Shown piece after piece: positions 16,914 through 24,493 of a stretch of 64,000 nt of DNA. Under the pieces are notes generated by a model. That model did no database searches. It had not been told where the DNA came from and saw nothing but the letters and a program-made list of their open reading frames with translations. The position numbers and the translations under genes were made by a program. The DNA comes from Chlorobiota bacterium. Its GTDB lineage: Bacteria; Bacteroidota; Ignavibacteria; OLB7. Within the stretch, counting starts at the first letter, position 1, and the number at the start of each line of letters is the position of its first letter. The DNA lies in the NCBI GenBank assembly GCA_016710285.1, contig JADJXR010000001.1:4156501-4220500 (forward strand), given 5' to 3'.

Positions 16914-17404
16914 TGATTCTGAGATTCGCGAGGCAATGCCCAGTTCGCGGGTGTCCCCAACCCACCCCCAACCCCCTCCCAAGAGGGGGAGCAGCCCGCA
17001 AGGCCGCGCACGGAGCCAGTCTCAATTCCTCCAGAAGCCCCGAAGCGTCCCTCTCCCACGGAGGGGTGGCCGATAGGCCGGGGTGGGTTCGGGGAAACGA
17101 TGGAAAAAGCGGAGTTTGCCGTTGGCCTCGGAAGCCTCTGAGCCTCGTATCTGCTGATCCTGAGATTCGCGGAACAACGCTCGGTTCGCGGGTGTCCCCT
17201 CGTCCCGACGAAGGTCGGGGCGGTTGCCTCCAATTCTCTGATCCTGAGATTCGTGGAACAACGCGGTGTTCGTGGGTGTCCCCGCGTCCCGACGAAAGTC
17301 GGGACGACTACCCCCGATTCCCGATCCTGAGATTCACGAGGTGACGCCCAGTTCGCGGGTGTCCCCGCGCCCCGACGGAGGTCGGGGCGGTTGCCTCCGA
17401 TTCC
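16914..17404. repeat. Dispersed ~84-bp intergenic repeats, units R1-R4
   Basis: Units beginning TGATCCTGAGATTCGCG (with variants) lie at about 16914 (partial), 17155, 17239 and 17333. Each continues with CGCGGGTGTCCCC and CCCGACGAAGGTCGGGGCGG, which includes a small GC-rich stem. R2-R4 are in direct tandem at about 84 to 94 bp. Between R1 and R2 there is other gene-free sequence containing CCCCTCCCAAGAGGGG. A fifth unit lies at 18393. Non-coding repeat family of unknown role. Confidence 0.75.
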
Positions 17405-17938
17405 CTACTTCACAACGATCATCGTGATGGATTCCTGGGTGTGGCTGGTGGTTAGCCGCGCCAGGTAGCGTCCGGCGGGAAGCTCTGCGCCGTCAACGGT
17501 CACGCGGATGGTGCCGGCTGGTTGCTCCCCTTCCAGAAGCGTTTTCACTTCGCGACCCATGGCATCGTACAGCCGCAAGGTGGCAACGGTGCTGGCCGGC
17601 AGCTCAATCGTGATCTGGCTGGTTAGGCTGAAGGGATTCGGGGTGTTTTGGCGGAGCATCGCCGATGCCCCAGCCACCGCCCCCTCGTTTCCAACAGACG
17701 ATGATTGTTTTGGGAGCGGCAGCGTGTACCAAAATCCTTGATACGCCGCCCCCGTGCTGCTTTGCGCCGGCCCAATCACCGCTTGGCCCAACGTTGCGTG
17801 CAGGACCATCCCGCTGCCGGATGAACGGGTTGCCCCGCTCCCAATCACGTAGTTGCTAATGCCGGTTTGGGCGGTTGCTCCGGTTGCGGCAAGCGCCAGC
17901 ATTGCCAGCGCGATACTCCATCTGTTCCAAGTGCTCAT
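17405..17938 (-). CDS. Small secreted protein with T9SS sorting domain
   Basis: 177 residues. A signal peptide (MSTWNRWSIALAMLALAATG...) precedes a short region (SNYVIGSGATRSSGSGMVLH ATLGQAVIG...YQGFWYTLP) common in small T9SS cargo, and then a complete type A sorting domain (LRQNTPNPFSLTSQITIELP ... MGREVKTLLEG ... LPAGRYLARL ... MIVVK). Almost the whole mature protein is leader and tail, so the functional part is short. The upstream zinc-ribbon gene ends 38 bp before it and is probably in the same transcript. Confidence 0.8.
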   Translation of the reverse strand: MSTWNRWSIALAMLALAATGATAQTGISNYVIGSGATRSSGSGMVLHATLGQAVIGPAQSSTGAAYQGFWYTLPLPKQSSSVGNEGAVAGASAMLRQNTPNPFSLTSQITIELPASTVATLRLYDAMGREVKTLLEGEQPAGTIRVTVDGAELPAGRYLARLTTSHTQESITMIVVK

Positions 17939-17976
17939 CGTGGTTCTCTTGCTCCTTTTTAATCTGTGTGATCTGG

Positions 17977-18240
17977 TTATGTGGTTGGCGATTCTGGCGT
18001 TGGATGTTGGCTGCTGGCTTCCTCATCATGGATCTGCGCGCCACAGCTGGTGCAGAACAATGAAAGCGCGTGGATGATGGCGACCCCGCACCGGGGGCAA
18101 TGCCGGTTCATTGGCGCGCCGCAGCAGGGGCAGAAACGATCCTCCGGGAATCCAGCGGCACCGCACACCAAGCACCGTGCGATTGCGGTTGTTGTTCCTG
18201 CCGAATCGGCTTTGGGGCTGTTGTGCTGATGCTCTGTCAT
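17977..18240 (-). CDS. Small double zinc-ribbon protein
   Basis: 87 residues with four CxxC knuckles: CLVC, CPCC, CPRC and CTSC, spaced as two treble-clef/zinc-ribbon units in the centre of the protein. The ends are hydrophilic, with no signal peptide or membrane segment, so it is probably cytoplasmic. The regular Cys pattern argues that this short gene is real. Function unknown; zinc ribbons of this type often mediate protein or nucleic-acid contacts. It lies 38 bp upstream of the small T9SS cargo gene on the same strand. Confidence 0.7.
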   Translation of the reverse strand: MTEHQHNSPKADSAGTTTAIARCLVCGAAGFPEDRFCPCCGAPMNRHCPRCGVAIIHALSLFCTSCGAQIHDEEASSQHPTPESPTT

Positions 18241-18392
18241 GTTGGAAATAGGAAGTTTCCCGAATGCGTTGCGGCCACCAACGGCTGCACCTGCGATAAA
18301 GGTATCGGGAACGATTGTCGGTTTTCCCAGAAACGGTTATCGGTTTGCGGAAAAGTGATCTCCGGTTGATTTTTTTTGATCCGCCAAAGTGC

Positions 18393-18496
18393 TGATCCTG
18401 AGATTCGCGAGGTGACGCGGTGTTCGCGGGTGTCCCCGCGAAGGCTAAAGACCTTCGACTACCCCGACCTTCGTCGGGGCGGTTATCTCCAATCCC
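18393..18496. repeat. Intergenic repeat unit R5 in the 18241-18612 gap
   Basis: Starts TGATCCTGAGATTCGCGAGG like units R1-R4, but its second half carries AAGGCTAAAGACCTTCG and CCCCGACCTTCGTCGGGG, words shared with the 108-bp repeats at 6571-6920. It links the two families. The rest of the 372-bp gap shows no gene and presumably holds divergent promoters. Confidence 0.7.
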
Positions 18497-18612
18497 CTCC
18501 GCCTCACTTTCTCCTCTTTCTTCTTCACTTTCCCCTTTCCATGGTATTGGTGTTTGCCGTAAGTTCGCCGTAACCGATTCACGATGTTCTTGACCGTTCG
18601 ATAACCTGCACC

Positions 18613-21600
18613 ATGAACTACCGCTCGCTCCCGACACGCTTGCTGATTTTGTTCGCGATTATCTCCGGATTCGCGTTCAACACCGACAGCACTTCTTTCA
18701 GTTTCAGCCTTTCCACCGAACGGGTATTTGGCCCCGGCGATGCCGACATCGGCATCCAGTTTAGCAGCAACGGGCTGGCCGCCGCCACCATCCGGTTTCG
18801 GGCATATCGGGTGAAGGACCCGGTGGCGTTTTTCATGGAGCAGAAGGACCCCCACAGCCCCCAGATGAACGGAGCAAAAGCCCCGAACACCTTCGACATG
18901 ATCGGGCTGGGGATGGAGAAGGTCCAGCGGGACCTTCGCTACGCCGCCCGCGACGTTATGCCGGAACGGAGCCGCCGCGCACTTCGCGACGTAACCGATC
19001 TGAACGGAACAAAAGCCCGGAAGAACGACCCAAAAACCACCCCACCCCCGGCCAACGCCAAGGACCTTCCGAAGCAGGCCGAACGGTTCGAGGTGGTGGC
19101 CGAATGGGAAGTGCAGATCAAGCCGGAGGATACCGACTGGCATTATCAAAGCATCACCGCCCCACTTCGGGAGAAAGGGGTGTATATGATTGAAGGAAGC
19201 ATCCGTGGAAAGAAGGCGACAACGGCCCTGATTATCAGCGAGTACGGGCTGGTGGTGAAGCAATCCGATGCCGCGGTTCTGGCATGGGTGGTGAACAAAC
19301 GCACCGGCGAGAAAATCCCCGACGTTCCAATCACCTGCCTGCGCGGCGGCACAAAAATCGCCGACGACGAAAGCGATGGCGATGGGTTGCTCAACATCGA
19401 GCTTCCCCCCCTCCCGAAAGTTGCCAACGCCGAGGACGATGAGGAAGAATACGACTGGTACTGGGAGTACCGCCGCCGCCAATTGGTGGTGATGGGGGAA
19501 AAGGATGGGAATTTCTTCATCCACGACCCCTACAGCTACAGCGATGGTGGCGATTCCCGCTTCAAGGTCTATCTCCACACCGATCGCCCAATCTATCGCC
19601 CCGCGCAAAGCGTTTTTTACCGGGGGATTGTCAGGAAGATTGCCAAGAACGGGGAGTACGAAAACTACACCGCAACCCCGGTGTTCATCGAGATTCAGGA
19701 TGCGAACGACGGCGCGATCCGCCGCGACACCCTGGCCCTGAGCGATTTGGGGACCTTCAACGGCCAGATTTCCCTGGGCGATGAAATCCCGCTTGGCTAC
19801 TACACCATCAAAGCCACCGTTGACGACAACGATTACTGGTTCAATTTCTCGGTGGAAGAACACAAGAAGCCGGAGTACAAGGTTGTGGTCAGCACCGACC
19901 GCAAGCAGTACACCCGTGGCGATGAAATCACCGCAACGGTCCAGGCCGATTACTTCTTTGGCAGCCCCGTTGCCAACGCCGAAGTGGAGTATTTCGTTTA
20001 TCGCTCGCGCTACTGGCGACCCTGGTGGAAAGGTTCGGAATGGGAATACCTGTACGAAGAAGGGGGCGACTACAGCACCTACCGGATGGAGATGATCGAA
20101 TCCGACACGGGCCGGCTTGCCCCCGACGGCAGCTTCACCTTCCGCTACCGCACCGACGACTCCTCCGATGCCGATTACGTCTATCGAATCCAAGCCAACG
20201 TGGTGGATAACAGCCGCCGCTCCATCAGCGGAGCAAAATCGGTGGAGGTGACCCGGGGTGAGTTCTATCTATCGCTGCGAACCAACAAGTACGTGTACCG
20301 CACCGGCGACGAAGCCTCCATCTCCGTTGCGGCAGCAACGTTCGATGGCGACAAGCCAATCGCCACCGACCTTCGGATAAACGTCACCCAAATCTCCTGG
20401 GACCGCGTCTTCACCGACAGCGTTGACGGCGTTGCAAACTACCGCTACGACCGCCGCGAGGAGAAAGTGTGGGAAGGATCGGGCGAAACCGAAAGCGATG
20501 GCAAAGGGACCATCACCTACGAAGCAACCAAGCCTGGCTACCTAAAAATCACCGTCAACGCACGCGACAGCCGCGGCGCGGCAATCAGCGAGACCGACTA
20601 CATTTACGTTAGCGACAACACCTACGCCAACTGGTACCGCGAAGGGGCAAGCGACATCCAGATCATCCCCGACAAAGAATCGTACCAACCAGGCGAGACG
20701 ATGAACGCCATGGTGATTATGCCCGCCGCCGGCATTGACGCGCTGATTACCAGCGAGGGGGAGAACATCCTTACCAAGCAGGTGGAACGCCTTTCCACCA
20801 ACTCCGCCGTCATCCACCTGACGATTGCCGATGCCCATGCACCGATGTTCTTCCTTGAGGCCACCGCGCTGGTGAACGACCAACTGTACACCGAAAGCCG
20901 CCGCATCACCGTGGTCCCGCGTGGGAAGCTGATAAAACTGCAGGTGGAGACCGACAAATCGCAGTACCGCCCGGGCGACCGCGGAACCGTCACGGTCCGC
21001 GCTGTTGACGAAAGCGGCACGCCGGTAAGCAACGTGGATGTTGCGCTTGGGATGGTGGATGAGGCCATTTACTCCATCAGGCCCGAATCGGCTCCCGACA
21101 TCCAACGGTTCTTCTACGGCCCACGCTGGAGCCGCATCTGGACCTCGGCCTCGCTCGACTTCTCCTTCTACGGCGATGCCCGCGCCGCGCGCACCGCACG
21201 GGGGGATGATCTTTTTGGCGAAGCACGCAGCTACAAACAAACCGCCGACCGTGGCCGCCACAACATTGCTTATGGAGATGTGAAAGGTGAGATGTTCGTG
21301 CAGCCAGCGGTCCGCCGGAACTTTAAGGATATGATGTTCTGGACCCCCTCGGCACGCACCGGAAGCGACGGGCGGGCAACCCTGAACGTGGAGTTCCCCG
21401 ACAACCTCACCACGTGGCGAATCACCGCCCGCGGCGTTACGGCCAACACCGCCGTTGGCCAAGCCGTTGCCCGCGTGATCTCACGGAAGGAGCTTCTGGT
21501 CCGGATGGAGACGCCACGGTTCATGGTCCAGGGGGACCAGATGGTGATTGCCACAACAATCCACAACTACCTGAAAGGGGAGAAAGTGGCGAAGGTGGAG

Positions 21601-23466
21601 TTCGCCGGGGAAAACGTGACCCTTGCCGACCGCCAACGGACCATCACCATCCCCGCAAATGGCGAGCAACGGATTGATTGGAAAGTCTCCCCGGGAAGCA
21701 TCGGCACCGCCAAGCTGACGGTGAAGGCCCTGACCAACGAGGAATCGGACGCAATGGAGCTTTCGGTTCCGGTGATCCCACGCGGCGTGAAAACCGGCGA
21801 CGGCGCGATGACCGAAATCCCCGAAGCCAACGGGACCCGAACCCTGAATCTTTCACTTCCGGAATCTGCCCAGCCGGGGACTGGGGAGGCCTACGTCACC
21901 ATCTCTCCATCGGCGGCAAGCTCCATTATCGGCTCGCTGGATCAGCTGATCGGCTACCCGTACGGCTGCGTGGAGCAGACGATGAGCCGGTTCCTTCCCA
22001 CCATCGTCGTGGCGCAGCTTCTGAAGGATTTCAACCTTTCGCTGGATCCCAAAAAGCAGGAAGCGTTGCCGAAGATGGTGAACAAATCGTTCGCAAAACT
22101 GTACGGATTCCAGCACAACGATGGCGGCTGGGGCTGGTGGGAAAACGACGAAACCCACCCCTACATGACCGCTTACGTGATGTACGGCCTGACAATCGCC
22201 AAGCAAGCGGGCTACGAGGTGATGGAGGACCGCTACCAAAGCGGATTGAACTCGCTGAAACAACAGATTGAGCATGGCCGGAACTCCGCCAAGGACCCGC
22301 TAACCTGGACCGAGCAAGGCTACATGCTGTACGTAATGAGCTTCATTAAACGTGGCCAGCCGCAGAAGGAAGTGGTAAGCCGGATTCAGGAGCTTGCGGC
22401 CAACAGCAAGATCAACAACTACACGCTGGCGTTGCTTGCGCTGGCAAGCAGCTACCAGGGGGAAACAACGCTGGCGCGGGGGCTGGCCGACCGTTTGGAG
22501 AAAGGGAAATCCACCCAGGGGAACCTGACCTTCTGGGAAAGCGAGTCGCGCCCCTACTCCTGGGCCAACGACGATGTTGAGGCATCGGCCTTTGCCACCA
22601 AAGCAATCCTGGCGTTGCGTGGCCGCACCGAGGTGGTTGACGCGACCGTCCGCTGGCTTCTTTCCCGCCGCCGCGACGACGGCTGGCACAACACGCGCCA
22701 GACCGCAACCGTCATCTACGCGCTGACGGACTATCTTAAACTCACGAACGACCTTTCGCCCGATTACGCAATCACCGTGAAGGTCAACGGAAGCCAGGCC
22801 TACAGCGGGCGCATCACCCGCGCTGATATTTTCAAAGAGGCGGTACGGGTGAAGGTCCCGCAGGACCTGCTACGGAGCGGGGCGAACACCATCACGTTTG
22901 AGAAATCGGGGAACGGGGCGATGTTCGGCGCGGCGCGAATCAACTACTTCGCCACAGGGCCCGGGGTGGTTGCCAGCAGTGCCGGCTTCAAAGTCAGCCG
23001 CGAATACTACGTGCTGAGCAAGGAGAAAGTGGGGGAAAAATATGTTTACCAGAAGCGGGCATTCAGCGGAAGCGTAAAAAGTGGCGAGGAGCTGCTGGTG
23101 AAGGTGAAGGTCCGCCCCGATCAAGTTTCGCAATTCTGCATGGTGGAGGACCCAATCCCCGCCGGCTGCGAAGTGGTGGCCAACACCGACGGCTACACCA
23201 TCCCTGGCGAACGGGACTACGACGAAGCCTACCGCCGGGCCAACAATATTTGGGGCTGGTACTGGTGGTTCAGCGGGCGCGAGGTTCGGGATGAGAAGGT
23301 GGCATTCTTTGCCCGCGAAATGGAGGCAAGGGAGTATGAGTTCAGCTACATTCTGCGCGCCCAAATTCCTGGCAAATGGACCGCCTTGCCAACCATGGCC
23401 TCGCTGATGTACTATCAAGAAGTGCGCGGCACCGGCAACATGGAGCAGATGGCAATCGCCGAGTAA
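18613..23466 (+). CDS. Bacterial alpha-2-macroglobulin family protein
   Basis: 1617 residues, the usual size for bacterial a2M. A hydrophobic N-terminus (TRLLILFAIISGFAF) has no lipobox Cys, so it is probably periplasmic or secreted and not a lipoprotein. Macroglobulin domains include YLHTDRPIYRPAQSVFYRG and SQYRPGDRGTVTVRAVDESG. Next come the region after the bait segment (MMFWTPSARTGSDGRATLNV, FPDNLTTWRI) and the thioester motif GCVEQ, with its Cys near residue 1119, followed by the alpha-helical thioester domain (FQHNDGGWGWWENDE). The family traps proteases through the activated thioester. It starts a same-strand run with the next three genes (gaps of 42, 73 and 19 bp). Confidence 0.92.
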   Translation: MNYRSLPTRLLILFAIISGFAFNTDSTSFSFSLSTERVFGPGDADIGIQFSSNGLAAATIRFRAYRVKDPVAFFMEQKDPHSPQMNGAKAPNTFDMIGLGMEKVQRDLRYAARDVMPERSRRALRDVTDLNGTKARKNDPKTTPPPANAKDLPKQAERFEVVAEWEVQIKPEDTDWHYQSITAPLREKGVYMIEGSIRGKKATTALIISEYGLVVKQSDAAVLAWVVNKRTGEKIPDVPITCLRGGTKIADDESDGDGLLNIELPPLPKVANAEDDEEEYDWYWEYRRRQLVVMGEKDGNFFIHDPYSYSDGGDSRFKVYLHTDRPIYRPAQSVFYRGIVRKIAKNGEYENYTATPVFIEIQDANDGAIRRDTLALSDLGTFNGQISLGDEIPLGYYTIKATVDDNDYWFNFSVEEHKKPEYKVVVSTDRKQYTRGDEITATVQADYFFGSPVANAEVEYFVYRSRYWRPWWKGSEWEYLYEEGGDYSTYRMEMIESDTGRLAPDGSFTFRYRTDDSSDADYVYRIQANVVDNSRRSISGAKSVEVTRGEFYLSLRTNKYVYRTGDEASISVAAATFDGDKPIATDLRINVTQISWDRVFTDSVDGVANYRYDRREEKVWEGSGETESDGKGTITYEATKPGYLKITVNARDSRGAAISETDYIYVSDNTYANWYREGASDIQIIPDKESYQPGETMNAMVIMPAAGIDALITSEGENILTKQVERLSTNSAVIHLTIADAHAPMFFLEATALVNDQLYTESRRITVVPRGKLIKLQVETDKSQYRPGDRGTVTVRAVDESGTPVSNVDVALGMVDEAIYSIRPESAPDIQRFFYGPRWSRIWTSASLDFSFYGDARAARTARGDDLFGEARSYKQTADRGRHNIAYGDVKGEMFVQPAVRRNFKDMMFWTPSARTGSDGRATLNVEFPDNLTTWRITARGVTANTAVGQAVARVISRKELLVRMETPRFMVQGDQMVIATTIHNYLKGEKVAKVEFAGENVTLADRQRTITIPANGEQRIDWKVSPGSIGTAKLTVKALTNEESDAMELSVPVIPRGVKTGDGAMTEIPEANGTRTLNLSLPESAQPGTGEAYVTISPSAASSIIGSLDQLIGYPYGCVEQTMSRFLPTIVVAQLLKDFNLSLDPKKQEALPKMVNKSFAKLYGFQHNDGGWGWWENDETHPYMTAYVMYGLTIAKQAGYEVMEDRYQSGLNSLKQQIEHGRNSAKDPLTWTEQGYMLYVMSFIKRGQPQKEVVSRIQELAANSKINNYTLALLALASSYQGETTLARGLADRLEKGKSTQGNLTFWESESRPYSWANDDVEASAFATKAILALRGRTEVVDATVRWLLSRRRDDGWHNTRQTATVIYALTDYLKLTNDLSPDYAITVKVNGSQAYSGRITRADIFKEAVRVKVPQDLLRSGANTITFEKSGNGAMFGAARINYFATGPGVVASSAGFKVSREYYVLSKEKVGEKYVYQKRAFSGSVKSGEELLVKVKVRPDQVSQFCMVEDPIPAGCEVVANTDGYTIPGERDYDEAYRRANNIWGWYWWFSGREVRDEKVAFFAREMEAREYEFSYILRAQIPGKWTALPTMASLMYYQEVRGTGNMEQMAIAE

Positions 23467-23508
23467 CGTGCCGCAGCAATCACGCGCGCCAATCAGACTG
23501 TTGGTTCC

Positions 23509-24420
23509 ATGAAGAACAACCCTGAACATCTTCGATTCCTTCCGCCATGCGACCTGTGTGGCGGCTTCCGGTCCCAGGCATTGACCATTGGTGGGGAACA
23601 GGTCCACCGATGCCAAAACTGCGGACTGGTGCGGGTTGATTCCACGCATGAGCAATGCTTGGTCCCCGCCAACCGGAAGCAGTGCGCGGCGTTGGAGCGC
23701 AGCCTGAAAAGCCACCTAAAAAAACTTCCCGAGCGGAATGCCACCATTTTGCTGGTGGGCGCATCGGCGGCGCGGCTTGCCGATGCGTTCATCAACAAAG
23801 GGAACCTGACCATCCATCTTTTAACGGAGCTGGAAACGCCGGCCCCGCGTGGGGTGATTCGGCACGTGCTTTCCATCGAGCAAGCAGCGTTCATCCCCGA
23901 CCTGTTCGACGTGGTGGTTGCCGACGTTACTGCCCAGCCAATCCCCCCTTCCCTGCTGCTGCAAAAAGCGCGGCTGTGGCTGAAACCCGGGCGTTCGCTT
24001 CTGCTGGTTGCCGACAACTCTGCTTCCCTTCTTTCAGCCATTTGGCGGCGTTCCTGGATGGGGCAGCGGGGGGCATCGCTTACGCATCTGCTTACCTCGC
24101 ACCATCTTGAACGCTACGCCACACGCTCCGGGTTCGCGGTCCGACGGCTGCGAACGGTGGCCTTGCCGGAAGGGATTGCACAGGTGATTGCCCGGGGGAA
24201 CAAACCCAGCATTGCCGTGCGCTCCATTGGCCACCTTCTTGCCGGAATTGCACGGCTGGCCAGCGCGGGCGAGGTGCTGTTGGCGGAGTTGGAGAAGCAT
24301 GGAACCGCGCAAATCCCCCTTCACAAACCTGCTGCCGAGCGGGATCAATCCCCCGGGCTTGCCCATGCGATGTATGCCGGAATGAAACGGGAAAGCATGG
24401 CCGAGTCGGGTGTTGGCTGA
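23509..24420 (+). CDS. Zinc-ribbon methyltransferase-like protein
   Basis: 303 residues. The N-terminal CDLCG ... CQNCG pair forms a zinc ribbon, as often seen ahead of class I methyltransferase domains acting on sugars or lipids. The core has a Rossmann strand-loop (ATILLVGASAARLADAF), a partner strand ending FDVVVADV, and GRSLLLVADN. WMGQRGASLTHLLTSHHLER YATRSGF matches the post-core region of such methyltransferases. The glycine-rich SAM loop is weak (VGASAARLA), so activity is uncertain. Located 42 bp after the a2M gene. Confidence 0.6.
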   Translation: MKNNPEHLRFLPPCDLCGGFRSQALTIGGEQVHRCQNCGLVRVDSTHEQCLVPANRKQCAALERSLKSHLKKLPERNATILLVGASAARLADAFINKGNLTIHLLTELETPAPRGVIRHVLSIEQAAFIPDLFDVVVADVTAQPIPPSLLLQKARLWLKPGRSLLLVADNSASLLSAIWRRSWMGQRGASLTHLLTSHHLERYATRSGFAVRRLRTVALPEGIAQVIARGNKPSIAVRSIGHLLAGIARLASAGEVLLAELEKHGTAQIPLHKPAAERDQSPGLAHAMYAGMKRESMAESGVG

Positions 24421-24493
24421 TCTGTAGCCTTTTCCGCAACTGCGGTGTTTAGTTGTGGCGTTTGGGCCAACAACAGCCTGCAACCATCCTTTC

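Noticed and set aside
16551..17344. Several short plus-strand open frames in the repeat region
   Set aside because: They cross repeat units R1-R4 and lack RBS, signal peptides and recognisable sequence.
18445..20193. Minus-strand open frame of 582 codons opposite the a2M gene
   Set aside because: Antisense of a well-supported gene; Val/Gly/Phe-rich without any domain or start signal.
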